Part shown: positions 13,439 through 22,841 of the stretch, one piece after another
Layout of the letters: the number at the start of each line of letters is the position of its first letter
Numbering within the stretch: the first letter of the stretch is position 1
Origin: JAMWZF01 sp041628615
Lineage (GTDB): Bacteria; Pseudomonadota; Alphaproteobacteria; Rhodobacterales; Rhodobacteraceae
DNA length: 25,593 nucleotides
NCBI GenBank assembly: GCA_041628615.1
Contig: JBFKOW010000029.1
Location: forward strand, 1-25,593
Reading direction: 5' to 3'
Notes under the pieces: model-generated
The model's database searches: none
What the model saw: only the letters and a program-made list of their open reading frames with translations
What the model was told of the DNA's origin: nothing
Made by a program: the position numbers and the translations under genes

Positions 13439-14718
13439 CCCACCCGGCGCCTCCGACGGGCGGCGGCTGCCGCGCCGCGCCGGTGCTCAAGCAGCGGGGC
13501 CAGCGCGAGGTGTTCTGCGGCCTGACCGGGATCATCTGGCTCCACCGCAAGATGCAGGACGCGTTCTTCCTCGTCGTCGGATCGCGGACCTGCGCGCACC
13601 TGCTGCAATCCGCCGCCGGGGTGATGATCTTCGCCGAACCCCGCTTCGGCACGGCGATTCTCGAAGAATCGGACCTTGCCGGGATGGCGGATGCCCATAC
13701 CGAACTGGACAGGGAAGTGGACCGCCTGCTGTCACGGCGCCCTGACATCCGGCAATTGTTCCTCGTCGGGTCCTGCCCGTCCGAGGTCATCAAGCTGGAT
13801 CTCGCCCGCGCCGCCGAGCGGCTGACCCAGCGATTCGCGCCGCGGGTGCGGGTGCTGAACTTCTCCGGGTCCGGGATCGAGACCACCTTCACCCAGGGCG
13901 AGGATGCCTGCCTGGCCGCGATGGTGCCGGTCCTGCCCGACACCGACGCCAGGGAACTGCTGATCGCCGGGGCGCTGCCGGACGTGGTCGAGGACCAGAT
14001 GGTCGGCCTGCTGACCGAGATGGGGGTGGGCCCGATTCGGCTGCTGCCGACCCGGTCGGCGGAGGCCGGGACGCCGGTGGGACCGAACACCGTCTTCGCC
14101 CTCGCCCAGCCGTTCCTCGGCGACACCCATGCCGCGCTTGTCCGGCGCGGCGCCCGCCATATCGCGGCGCCGTTCCCCTTCGGCGAGGAGGGCACCACCG
14201 CCTGGCTCGCCGCCATCGCCGCCGAGTTCGGGGTCAGCGCCGAGCGATTCGACGCGGTGACCGCCGCGCCCCGTGCCCGCGCCCGCAAGGCCATCGCCGC
14301 CGCCGCCCAAACGCTCGCCGGCAAGAGCCTGTTCTTCTTCCCCGACAGCCAGCTTGAAATCCCGCTGGCCCGGTTCCTGACCCGGGAATGCGGGATGGAG
14401 GCGGTGGAGGTCGGCTCGCCCTACATCCACGACGCGATCCACGGTCCAGATCTCGACCTGCTGCCCGCCGGGCCGCAGATCAGCGAAGGGCAGGACGTGG
14501 ACCTGCAGCTCGACCGCGCCCGCGCCGCCCGGCCCGACCTGACGGTCTGCGGTCTCGGCCTCGCCAACCCGCTCGAGGCCGAGGGCCTGACCACCAAATG
14601 GGCAATCGAGCTGGTCTTCACCCCGGTGCATTTCTACGAGCAGGCCGGCGATCTTGCCGGTCTGTTCGCCCGGCCCCTGCGCCGCAAGGCCCGGCTGCGG
14701 CTGGAGGCGGCGGAATGA
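13435..14718 (+). CDS. bchN: Dark-operative protochlorophyllide reductase subunit N (BchN)
   Basis: A 427-residue NifD-like subunit of the nitrogenase-like enzyme that reduces ring D of protochlorophyllide without light. Three of the four ligands of the NB-cluster are visible: Cys28 (EVFCGLTG), Cys53 (GSRTCAHLL) and Cys114 (VGSCPSEV), two residues offset from R. capsulatus Cys26, Cys51 and Cys112; the fourth comes from BchB Asp36. The start is GTG 13435, which overlaps the bchF stop, and the stop overlaps the bchB start as ATGA, so bchF, bchN and bchB appear translationally coupled. The L protein encoded at 19816 delivers electrons. The enzyme is oxygen sensitive, unlike AcsF in the same cluster. 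Confidence 0.97.
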   Translation: MTHPAPPTGGGCRAAPVLKQRGQREVFCGLTGIIWLHRKMQDAFFLVVGSRTCAHLLQSAAGVMIFAEPRFGTAILEESDLAGMADAHTELDREVDRLLSRRPDIRQLFLVGSCPSEVIKLDLARAAERLTQRFAPRVRVLNFSGSGIETTFTQGEDACLAAMVPVLPDTDARELLIAGALPDVVEDQMVGLLTEMGVGPIRLLPTRSAEAGTPVGPNTVFALAQPFLGDTHAALVRRGARHIAAPFPFGEEGTTAWLAAIAAEFGVSAERFDAVTAAPRARARKAIAAAAQTLAGKSLFFFPDSQLEIPLARFLTRECGMEAVEVGSPYIHDAIHGPDLDLLPAGPQISEGQDVDLQLDRARAARPDLTVCGLGLANPLEAEGLTTKWAIELVFTPVHFYEQAGDLAGLFARPLRRKARLRLEAAE

Positions 14719-16256
14719 AGCTGACCGTCTGGACCTACGAAGGCCCGCCCCATGTCGGCGCGATGCGGGTCGCCACCGCGATGAAGGGTCTGCATTACGT
14801 GTTGCACGCGCCACAGGGCGACACCTATGCCGACCTGCTGTTCACCATGATCGAGCGGCGCGACCACCGCCCGCCGGTCAGTTACACCACCTTCCAGGCC
14901 CGCGACCTTGGCGCCGACACCGCCGGCCTGTTCAAGACCGCCTGTCAGGACGCGGTGGACCGGTTCGCCCCGCAGGCGATCATCGTCGGCGCGTCCTGCA
15001 CCGCCGAACTGATCCAGGACGACCCCGGCGGCCTGTCCGAGACGATGGGTCTGTCGATCCCGGTGATCCCGCTGGAATTGCCCTCCTACCAGCGCAAGGA
15101 GAACTTCGGCGCCGACGAGACCTTCTACCGGATCGTCAAGGCGCTGGCCCGGCCCGTCGACCGCACGGCCCGCGTGACGGCGAACATCCTCGGCCCCACG
15201 GCGCTGGGCTTCCGGCACCGCGACGACGTGCGCGAGATCACCGGCCTGCTGGCCGACATGGGGGTGGAGGTGAACCTCTGCGCCCCGCTCGACGCCACCC
15301 CGGCGGACATCGCCCGGATCGGCGCGGCGCATTTCAACGTGCTGCTCTACCCCGAGACCGGCGAGAGCGCGGCGCGCTACCTGGAAAAGGAGTTCGGCCA
15401 GCCGTTCACGAAGGTGGTGCCGATCGGTGTCGGCGGGACGCGCGACTTCGTGGCCGAGGTGCGCCGCCTTGCCCCGGACGCCATCGCCCCGTCCGAAGCC
15501 CACCTGCGGATGCCGTGGTGGTCGGGCAGCGTCGATTCGACCTACCTCACCGGCAAGCGCGTGTTCCTGTTCGGCGACGCGACCCACGTGATGGCGATGG
15601 CCCGCGTCGCCCGCGACGAAATGGGCTTCGAGGTCGCCGGTCTCGGCTGCTACAACCGCGAATTCGCCCGTCCGGTCCGGGCGCTAGCCCGGGACTACGG
15701 CGTCGAGGCGCTGATCACCGACGACTACCTCGAGGTCGAGCAGCGGATCGCCGATCTTGCCCCGGAACTGATCCTCGGGACCCAGATGGAGCGCCATATC
15801 GGCAAGCGGCTGGGCGTTCCCTGCGCCGTCATCTCGGCCCCGGTCCACGTCCAGGACTTCCCCGCCCGCTTTTCGCCGGTGATGGGCTACGAGGGCGCGA
15901 ACGTGCTGTTCGACACCCTCGTGCATCCGCTGGTCATGGGGCTGGAAGAGCATCTGCTGACCATGTTCCGCGAGGATTTCGAGTTCCACGACGCCGCCGG
16001 GGCAAGCCACCACGGCGGCAAGGCGGTGAGCCGCGAAACAGACCCTGTTCAAGCCCAAACGGCCCCGATCCCGTCGTCCGAAACCACCGGGATCGAGATC
16101 GTCTGGCTTCCGGCGGCCGAGAAGGAACTGAAGAAGATTCCGTTCTTCGTGCGCGGCAAGGCCCGCCGCAACACCGAGACCTACGCCGCCGAGCGCGGCG
16201 TCGCCGAGATCGGCATCGATACCCTCTACGAGGCGAAGGCCCATTATGCGCGATGA
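14715..16256 (+). CDS. bchB: Dark-operative protochlorophyllide reductase subunit B (BchB)
   Basis: A 513-residue NifK-like partner of BchN. It starts MKLTVWTYEGPPHVGAMRVA as the family does, with Asp36 (HAPQGDTYADLLF), the unusual aspartate ligand of the NB-cluster, and Cys95 (VGASCTAELIQDD), a conserved cysteine of the inter-subunit region. The last 50 or so residues (from IEIVWLPAAEKELKKIPFFV) form the small C-terminal domain that covers the substrate and is also seen in BchZ. The frame is open upstream to 14388, but ATG 14715 overlaps the bchN stop and gives the right N-terminus. It overlaps bchH by 11 bp at its 3' end. Confidence 0.97.
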   Translation: MKLTVWTYEGPPHVGAMRVATAMKGLHYVLHAPQGDTYADLLFTMIERRDHRPPVSYTTFQARDLGADTAGLFKTACQDAVDRFAPQAIIVGASCTAELIQDDPGGLSETMGLSIPVIPLELPSYQRKENFGADETFYRIVKALARPVDRTARVTANILGPTALGFRHRDDVREITGLLADMGVEVNLCAPLDATPADIARIGAAHFNVLLYPETGESAARYLEKEFGQPFTKVVPIGVGGTRDFVAEVRRLAPDAIAPSEAHLRMPWWSGSVDSTYLTGKRVFLFGDATHVMAMARVARDEMGFEVAGLGCYNREFARPVRALARDYGVEALITDDYLEVEQRIADLAPELILGTQMERHIGKRLGVPCAVISAPVHVQDFPARFSPVMGYEGANVLFDTLVHPLVMGLEEHLLTMFREDFEFHDAAGASHHGGKAVSRETDPVQAQTAPIPSSETTGIEIVWLPAAEKELKKIPFFVRGKARRNTETYAAERGVAEIGIDTLYEAKAHYAR

Positions 16257-19200
16257 GGTGATCCGGCCCTACGGCGTCGTCATCGTGACGCTGGACGCCC
16301 ACGCCGCCGGGCCGGCCGCCCGCGTCGCGCCCCGGCTGGCGCAGGACTTCCCCGGCCTGAGCATCGAGATCCACGCCGCCGCCGAATGGTCGGAATGTCC
16401 CGGCAAGCTCTCCGAGACCCGCGCCGCCATCGCCACCGCCGACCTGATCGTCGCCAACCTGCTGTTTCTCGAGGAACACGTCGCCGGGGTGGCGGACGCG
16501 ATCCGGGCGCGCCGGGCCGATGCCGACGCGGTGGTCGGGATGATCGCCGATCCGGCCATCGTGCATTGCACGAAGATGGGCGATCTCGACATGTCGCAGC
16601 CCGCGTCCGGAGCGATGAAGCTGCTGAAGAAGCTGCGCGGCACCGCCAAGCCTTCGGCGGCCTCGGGGGCCAAGCAGATGCGGACGCTGCGCCGCCTGCC
16701 GAAGATCCTCAAGCTGATCCCCGGCAAGGCGCAGGATCTCCGCGCCTGGTTCCTGTCGATGCAGTACTGGCTGGGCGGGTCGGACGACAACATCGAGGAG
16801 ATGCTGCGCCACCTTCTCGGCCGCTACGCCCGCCGGCCCGAGTTCAGCCCGCGCGCCGCCCGCGCCCCGATCGACTACCCGGACGTGGGGCTCTACCACC
16901 CGGACCTGCCCGGCCATCGCATCACCACCGACCCCGCCGCCATCCCCGGCCCGCGCGGCCATGTCGGCACCGTCGGGGTGCTGATGCTGCGGTCCTACAT
17001 CCTCGCCTCGGACGCGGCGCATTACGACGCGGTGATCCGGGCGCTCGAGGCGCGGGGCCTGCGGGTGCTGCCGGCCTTTGCCGGCGGGCTCGACGGCCGG
17101 CCGGCGATCGAGGCGTATTTCAAGGGCCGGGTCGATGCCCTTCTGTCGCTGACCGGGTTCTCGCTGATCGGTGGTCCGGCCTACAACGACAGCGCCGCCG
17201 CGGTCGAAACCCTCGGCGCGCTGGACGTGCCTTACCTCGCGGCGCAACCGCTCGAGTTCCAAACCCTCGGACAATGGGCCGCCTCGCCGCAGGGGCTTGG
17301 CCCGATCGAGACGACGATGCTCGTCGCCCTGCCCGAGATCGACGGCGCGACCAATCCCACGGTCTTTGCCGGACGGCACGGCCCGGAGGGCTGCGACGGC
17401 TGCGGCCGCGGCTGCCCGGCGGCGAGCGATTGCCGCGCCATGGCGCCCTGCCCGGAACGGGTCGACAGCCTGGCCGAGAAGGTGGTGCGCATGGTTCGTC
17501 TGCGCCGCACCCGCAATGCCGACAAGAAGATCGCCATCGTCCTGTTCGGTTTCCCGCCGAATGCCGGGGCGGTGGGGACGGCGGCCTATCTCAGCGTCTT
17601 CGAGAGTCTCCACAACACGCTGCGCCGCATGGCCCGCGAAGGCTATGACGTGGAGGTCCCCGAGGACGTGGACGCCCTGCGCGCGATGGTCCTGCAGGGC
17701 AATGCCGCGCAATACGGGCAGGAGGCCAACGTCGCCGCCCATGTCGATGCCGAGACCATCGTCCGCCAGACCCCGCCACTGAAGGAAATCGAGGCGGTCT
17801 GGGGTCCCGCGCCGGGCCGGATCCAGTCCGACGGGCGCGGCGTCTTCGTTCTCGGCCGGCACTTCGGCAAGGTCTTCGTCGGGGTCCAGCCGACATTCGG
17901 CTGGGAAGGCGACCCGATGCGCCTGCTGTTCGAACGCGGCTTCGCGCCGACCCATGCCTTCGCCACCTTCTACCTGTGGCTGCGGAACACCTACGGCGCC
18001 GACGCGATCCTGCATTTCGGTATGCACGGCGCGCTGGAGTTCATGCCGGGCAAGCAGGCGGGCCTGGGTGCAGGGGACTGGCCCGACCGGCTGATCGGAG
18101 AGATGCCGAACGTCTATCTCTACGCCGCCAACAACCCGTCCGAGGCGACGCTGGCCAAGCGGCGGTCGGGCGCCGTGACGGTGACCCACCTGACCCCGCC
18201 GCTGGCCGCCGCCGGGCTCTACAAGGGCCTGGCCGAGCTGAAGGACAGCCTGACCCGCTGGCGGCAGTCCGGCGACCGCGACCCGGACCTCCAACAGCTT
18301 ATCCGCGACCAGGCGTCGGCGGTGGACCTCGACGGAGCGGACCCCGACCGGCTATGGCTCACCCTGCTCGAAACCGAGGGCAGCCTGATCCCCGACGGCC
18401 TGCACGTGGTCGGCCGGCCAATGGACGACGCTGCGATGGACGCCCTGCTCGACGTGATGGCAGACCAGTCGCCCGAGGGCCGCGCCCGCGCCCGCGACCT
18501 GATGCGCCGGGACGCGGAGCTGGACGGGCTGATGGCGGCGCTGTCGGCGCGCTACATCCCGCCGGTGCCGGGCGGCGACCTGATCCGGTCGCCCGAGATC
18601 CTGCCCACCGGCCGCAACATCCACGCCTTCGACCCGTTCCGGATGCCCACCGCCTACGCGATGGCCGACGGCGCGGCGCAGGCGGACCTGCTGCTGTCGA
18701 CCCACGGGCGGACGCCACGGACGGTGGCGCTGGTGCTCTGGGGCTCGGACAACATCAAGTCCGACGGCGTGCCGATCGGCCAGGCCCTGTCCCTGATCGG
18801 CGCGGTCCCCCGGTTCGATACATTCGGCCGGCTGGCCGGTGCCGACCTGATCCCGCTCGAACGGCTGGGCCGGCCCCGGATCGACGTTGTGATGACCCTG
18901 TCGGGCATCTTCCGCGACCTGCTGCCGTTGCAGACCCGGATGCTGGCCGAGGCCGCGTGGAAGGCGGCGTCGGCGGACGAACCCGACGAGATGAACTTCG
19001 TCCGCGCCCATGCCCGCGCCCATGCCGCCGAGACCGGCTGCACCCTCGACGAGGCGGCGCTCCGGGTGTTCTCGAACGCCGAGGGCGCCTACGGCTCGAA
19101 CGTCAACGCGCTGGTCGACTCCTCGGCCTTCGGGGACGAGGACGAGCTGGCCGATGCCTACCAGGCCCGGAAGTCCTTCGCCTATGGCCGCGACGGCAAG

Positions 19201-19785
19201 GCGGCGCAGAATTCGGGTCTGTTGCAGGCCCAGTTGAAGACCGTCGACCTGGCCTACCAGAACCTCGAAAGCGTCGAGCTGGGGGTGACCACGGTCGATC
19301 ACTACTTCGACACGCTGGGCGGGATTTCCCGCGCGGTGCGCCGCGCCAAGGGGGGCGTTGCGGCCCCGGTCTATATCGGCGACCAGACCCGGGGCGCGGC
19401 CAAGGTGCGGACCTTGCAGGAACAGGTCGCGCTCGAGACCCGGTCGCGCAGCCTGAACCCGAAATTCTACGAAAGCCTGCTCAGGCACGGCCACGAGGGC
19501 GTCCGCCAGATCGAGGCCCATGTCACCAACACGATGGGCTGGTCGGCGACCACCGGCGAGGTCGAGCCCTGGGTCTACCAGCGCCTGTCCGAGACTTTCG
19601 TCCTGGACAAGGACATGCGCGAGCGGCTGGCGGCGCTGAACCCGCAGGCGGCGGTGCGGATGGCCGGCCGGCTGATCGAGGCCTCGGACCGCGACTACTG
19701 GCAACCCGATACCGAAACGCTGGCCGCGCTGCAGGATGCAGCGGATGCGCTGGAAGACAGGATGGAGGGGATTGCGGCCGAATAG
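16246..19785 (+). CDS. bchH: Magnesium chelatase subunit H (BchH)
   Basis: An 1179-residue porphyrin-binding subunit that, with BchI and BchD (not in this window), inserts Mg into protoporphyrin IX at the branch point from heme. The family patterns HFGMHGALEFMPGKQ (about residues 590-604) and YLYAANNPSEATLAKRR are clear. A cysteine-rich stretch with Cys383, Cys386, Cys390, Cys396 and Cys402 (CX2CX3C core) matches the region proposed to hold an iron-sulfur cluster in purple-bacterial BchH. ATG 16246 overlaps bchB by 11 bp, with GAGGCGAAGG just upstream. The length is normal and I see no frameshift. A 30-base gap with GAGAGGAA leads to bchL. Confidence 0.97.
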   Translation: MRDEVIRPYGVVIVTLDAHAAGPAARVAPRLAQDFPGLSIEIHAAAEWSECPGKLSETRAAIATADLIVANLLFLEEHVAGVADAIRARRADADAVVGMIADPAIVHCTKMGDLDMSQPASGAMKLLKKLRGTAKPSAASGAKQMRTLRRLPKILKLIPGKAQDLRAWFLSMQYWLGGSDDNIEEMLRHLLGRYARRPEFSPRAARAPIDYPDVGLYHPDLPGHRITTDPAAIPGPRGHVGTVGVLMLRSYILASDAAHYDAVIRALEARGLRVLPAFAGGLDGRPAIEAYFKGRVDALLSLTGFSLIGGPAYNDSAAAVETLGALDVPYLAAQPLEFQTLGQWAASPQGLGPIETTMLVALPEIDGATNPTVFAGRHGPEGCDGCGRGCPAASDCRAMAPCPERVDSLAEKVVRMVRLRRTRNADKKIAIVLFGFPPNAGAVGTAAYLSVFESLHNTLRRMAREGYDVEVPEDVDALRAMVLQGNAAQYGQEANVAAHVDAETIVRQTPPLKEIEAVWGPAPGRIQSDGRGVFVLGRHFGKVFVGVQPTFGWEGDPMRLLFERGFAPTHAFATFYLWLRNTYGADAILHFGMHGALEFMPGKQAGLGAGDWPDRLIGEMPNVYLYAANNPSEATLAKRRSGAVTVTHLTPPLAAAGLYKGLAELKDSLTRWRQSGDRDPDLQQLIRDQASAVDLDGADPDRLWLTLLETEGSLIPDGLHVVGRPMDDAAMDALLDVMADQSPEGRARARDLMRRDAELDGLMAALSARYIPPVPGGDLIRSPEILPTGRNIHAFDPFRMPTAYAMADGAAQADLLLSTHGRTPRTVALVLWGSDNIKSDGVPIGQALSLIGAVPRFDTFGRLAGADLIPLERLGRPRIDVVMTLSGIFRDLLPLQTRMLAEAAWKAASADEPDEMNFVRAHARAHAAETGCTLDEAALRVFSNAEGAYGSNVNALVDSSAFGDEDELADAYQARKSFAYGRDGKAAQNSGLLQAQLKTVDLAYQNLESVELGVTTVDHYFDTLGGISRAVRRAKGGVAAPVYIGDQTRGAAKVRTLQEQVALETRSRSLNPKFYESLLRHGHEGVRQIEAHVTNTMGWSATTGEVEPWVYQRLSETFVLDKDMRERLAALNPQAAVRMAGRLIEASDRDYWQPDTETLAALQDAADALEDRMEGIAAE

Positions 19786-19815
19786 AGCCGCTTTTCCCGT
19801 TGAGAGGAACCGAAA

Positions 19816-20712
19816 ATGAGCCCACGCGACGACATCCCAAGCCTGAAGGGCCAGGACGGCGAAGGCTCCGTCCAGGTCCACCAGGACCCGACGATGCGGA
19901 TCGAGGGGGCGAAGGTGTTCTCGGTCTACGGCAAGGGCGGGATCGGCAAGTCCACGACCTCGTCGAACCTGTCCGCCGCCTTCTCGAAGCTGGGCCGCCG
20001 GGTGCTGCAGATCGGCTGCGATCCGAAGCACGACTCGACGTTCACCCTGACCGGGCACCTGCAGCCGACGGTGATCGACATCCTCAAGGAGGTCGACTTT
20101 CACCCCGAGGAACTGCGCCCCGAGGATTTCGTGACCGAGGGCTACAACGGGGTTCTCTGCGTCGAGGCCGGCGGTCCGCCCGCCGGCACCGGCTGCGGCG
20201 GGTACGTCGTGGGCCAGACCGTGAAGCTGCTCAAGCAGCACCACCTGCTCGACGAGACCGACGTGGTGATTTTCGATGTGCTCGGGGATGTGGTCTGCGG
20301 CGGCTTTGCCGCGCCGCTGCAACATGCCGACCGGGCGGTGATCGTGACGGCCAACGACTTCGACAGCATCTACGCGATGAACCGGATCATCGCCGCGGTG
20401 CAGGCGAAGTCCGCCAACTACAAGGTCCGGCTGGCGGGCTGCGTCGCCAACCGGTCCCGCGACACCGACGAGGTGGACCGGTTCTGCAACAAGGTCGGCT
20501 TCAACCGCATCGCCCACATGCCGGACGTCGACGCGATCCGCCGGTCCCGGCTGAAGAAGAAGACCCTCTTCGAGATGGACGACGACGAGGACATCGTCCG
20601 CTGCCGGGCCGAGTATATCCGGCTGGCCGAGACACTTTGGGCAGGAACAGAGCCGCTTTCCCCGGCGCCGATGGCCGACCGGGACATCTTCGAACTGCTG
20701 GGATTCGACTGA
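19816..20712 (+). CDS. bchL: Dark-operative protochlorophyllide reductase ATP-binding subunit L (BchL)
   Basis: A 298-residue NifH-like homodimeric ATPase that donates electrons to BchNB. The P-loop YGKGGIGKSTTSSN spans residues 38-51, the switch region is CDPKHDSTFTLTG (68-80), and the two cysteines that bind the [4Fe-4S] cluster between the monomers are Cys127 (GTGCGGY) and Cys161 (DVVCGGFAAPL). A 27-residue N-terminal extension precedes the nucleotide-binding core; it is usual in Rhodobacter BchL. GAGAGGAA lies upstream of the ATG. Its stop directly abuts the bchM GTG start. Confidence 0.97.
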   Translation: MSPRDDIPSLKGQDGEGSVQVHQDPTMRIEGAKVFSVYGKGGIGKSTTSSNLSAAFSKLGRRVLQIGCDPKHDSTFTLTGHLQPTVIDILKEVDFHPEELRPEDFVTEGYNGVLCVEAGGPPAGTGCGGYVVGQTVKLLKQHHLLDETDVVIFDVLGDVVCGGFAAPLQHADRAVIVTANDFDSIYAMNRIIAAVQAKSANYKVRLAGCVANRSRDTDEVDRFCNKVGFNRIAHMPDVDAIRRSRLKKKTLFEMDDDEDIVRCRAEYIRLAETLWAGTEPLSPAPMADRDIFELLGFD

Positions 20713-21390
20713 GTGACCTACGCCGCCACACGCGCACGGGTCGAGGACTACTTCGACCGCACGGCGACCCGGACCTGGGAGCGCCTGACCTCGGATGCGC
20801 CGGTGTCCGGCGTCCGGGCCACGGTCCGCGCCGGGCGGGACCGGATGCGCACGATCCTGCTCGATGGCCTGCCGGCCGACCTGACCGGGCGGCGCATCCT
20901 CGATGCCGGGTGCGGCACCGGGGCGCTGGCCGCCGAACTGGCCCGCCGCGGCGCCGAGGTGGTGGCCGTCGACATCTCGCCCCGGCTGATCGAGATCGCC
21001 CGGACCCGCGCCGCCGGCCTGCCGGTGACCTGGCACGCGGGCGACATGTTCGATCCGGCTCTCGGCCGCTTCGATCACGCGGTGGCGATGGATTCGATGA
21101 TCTACTACGCCACCCCGGTCCTGGCCGAGCACATCGCCCACCTGTCCGAACGGGTGCGTGACAGCATCCACCTGACCCTGCCGCCGCGCACCGCGCTGCT
21201 GATGGCGATGTGGCGGGTGGGCAAGCTGTTCCCGCGCGGCGACCGCGCGCCGGTCATGGTGCCCCAGAGCGGCGCCCGGCTCGCCGCCGCGCTGGCCGCC
21301 CGTAACGCGCCGGTGCGGGTGGCGGAACAGGGCGCGGTTTGCTCGGGCTTCTACATCTCGACCGCCTACCGGATGGAGGTGCGCCGATGA
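20713..21390 (+). CDS. bchM: Magnesium-protoporphyrin IX O-methyltransferase (BchM)
   Basis: A 225-residue SAM-dependent methyltransferase that esterifies the C13 propionate of Mg-protoporphyrin IX, the step after BchH and before the cyclase. The SAM-binding motif ILDAGCGTGALAAELARRG covers residues 62-80, with VVAVDISPRLIEIAR following. The N-terminal YAATRARVEDYFDRTATRTW and the MDSMIYYA segment are family typical. It uses GTG as start, immediately after the bchL stop with no gap, and its own stop overlaps the lhaA start as ATGA. Being next to bchH fits the known stimulation of BchM by the H subunit. Confidence 0.96.
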   Translation: MTYAATRARVEDYFDRTATRTWERLTSDAPVSGVRATVRAGRDRMRTILLDGLPADLTGRRILDAGCGTGALAAELARRGAEVVAVDISPRLIEIARTRAAGLPVTWHAGDMFDPALGRFDHAVAMDSMIYYATPVLAEHIAHLSERVRDSIHLTLPPRTALLMAMWRVGKLFPRGDRAPVMVPQSGARLAAALAARNAPVRVAEQGAVCSGFYISTAYRMEVRR

Positions 21391-22823
21391 TCGTCTCGCG
21401 CGGGTTCGTGAAGTCCCTGACCATCCGGGCGCTGCCGTTCTCGGACGCCGCCTCGGACGCCCTGCCGCTGGGCCAGCTCCTGCGGCTGGCGCTGTTCCAG
21501 ATCAGCGTCGGCATGGCGATGGTGATGCTGCTGGGCACCCTGAACCGCGTGATGATCGTGGAACTGGAGGTCCCGGCCACCATCGTCGCCGCGATGATCG
21601 CGATCCCGGTCCTGGTCGCGCCGTTCCGGGCGCTGCTCGGCTTCCGGTCGGACAACTACCGAAGCGCGATCGGCTGGAAGCGGATCCCCTACCTGTGGTT
21701 CGGCACCCTGTGGCAGTTCGGCGGCCTGGCGATCATGCCGATGGCCCTTCTGGTGCTGTCGGGCGACCGGGCGATCGACGCCGACTGGGCCGGCTATGTC
21801 GGCGCGGCGCTGGCCTTCCTGCTGACCGGGCTGGGGATGCACATGACCCAGACCGCGGGCCTGGCGCTGGCCGCCGACCGCGCCGACGACGAGACCCGGC
21901 CGCGGGTCGTTGCGCTGCTCTACGTCATGTTCCTGATCGGCATGGCGCTGGCCTCGGTCGTCATCGGCACCCTGCTGCGCGACTTCTCGGCGCTGCGGCT
22001 GGTGCAGGTGGTGCAGGGCACCGCCGTCGTCACCATCGTCCTGAACCTCGTGGCGCTGTGGAAGCAGGAGCGGGTCCGGCCGATGAGCCGCGACGAACGC
22101 ACCGCGCCCCGGCCGCGCTTCCGCGACGCCTGGGCCGATTTCGTGAGCGGCGGCGAGGCCGGGCGGCTGCTGATGGTCGTGTTCCTCGGCACCATGGCCT
22201 TCAACATGCAGGACGTGCTGCTCGAACCCTACGGCGGCGAGATCCTCGGCCTGTCCGTCAGCGCGACCACGCTGCTGACCGCGGCCTGGGCGGGCGGGGC
22301 GCTGGCCGGGTTCGGGTTCGCCGGGCGCTGGCTGGCGCAGGGGCAGGACCCCTACCGGATCGCGGCGCGCGGGCTGCTGGTCGGGCTGGCGGCGTTCAGC
22401 GCGGTGATCTTCGCCGCGCCGCTCGACTCCGCCGGGCTGTTCTATGCCGGCGCCACCCTGATCGGGCTGGGCGGCGGGCTGTTCGCGGTGGCGACGCTGA
22501 CCGCCGCGATGACACTGGATACCGGGACCGGCGCGGGCCGGGGTCTCGCGCTGGGTGCCTGGGGCGCCGCGCAGGCCACCGCCGCCGGCCTGTCCATCTT
22601 TTTCGGGGGCACCGTGCGTGACCTCGTGAACCACGCCGCAGGGAACGGCGTGCTCGGAGAGGCGCTCGCCACGTCTTCCACCGGCTACTCGGTCGTCTAC
22701 CACACCGAGATCGCCCTCATCTTCGCGACCCTCATCGCCCTCGGCCCGCTGGTGCGGACAGGTGCGGTGCGCCCAACGACACCGGAATCGGCCCGCCTCG
22801 GGCTGGCCGATTTCCCGACCTGA
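21387..22823 (+). CDS. lhaA: Light-harvesting 1 assembly protein LhaA (BCD-family MFS)
   Basis: A 478-residue polytopic membrane protein (about 12 helices) of the PucC/LhaA family. LhaA is needed for efficient LH1 assembly and may deliver bacteriochlorophyll to the Puf polypeptides. Visible hallmarks are ISVGMAMVMLLGTLNRVMIVEL (as LGTLNRVMIVEL), LLGFRSDNYRSAIGWKRIPY and MQDVLLEPYGGEILGLSVS. ATG 21387 overlaps the bchM stop (ATGA); the frame is open 48 bases further upstream, but that part lies in bchM. puhA follows after 18 bases, so the usual bchM-lhaA-puhA linkage is intact. In Rhodobacter a puhA promoter lies within this gene; I could not locate one here. Confidence 0.94.
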   Translation: MIVSRGFVKSLTIRALPFSDAASDALPLGQLLRLALFQISVGMAMVMLLGTLNRVMIVELEVPATIVAAMIAIPVLVAPFRALLGFRSDNYRSAIGWKRIPYLWFGTLWQFGGLAIMPMALLVLSGDRAIDADWAGYVGAALAFLLTGLGMHMTQTAGLALAADRADDETRPRVVALLYVMFLIGMALASVVIGTLLRDFSALRLVQVVQGTAVVTIVLNLVALWKQERVRPMSRDERTAPRPRFRDAWADFVSGGEAGRLLMVVFLGTMAFNMQDVLLEPYGGEILGLSVSATTLLTAAWAGGALAGFGFAGRWLAQGQDPYRIAARGLLVGLAAFSAVIFAAPLDSAGLFYAGATLIGLGGGLFAVATLTAAMTLDTGTGAGRGLALGAWGAAQATAAGLSIFFGGTVRDLVNHAAGNGVLGEALATSSTGYSVVYHTEIALIFATLIALGPLVRTGAVRPTTPESARLGLADFPT

Positions 22824-22841
22824 CCACGAAAGGATGACGAC

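Noticed and set aside
15934..21171. Very long minus-strand open frames opposite bchB, bchH and bchL (up to 939 codons).
   Set aside because: They are antisense shadows typical of GC-rich genes. The encoded proteins are low-complexity, rich in Arg, Gly, Asp and His, and the plus-strand genes are unmistakable.
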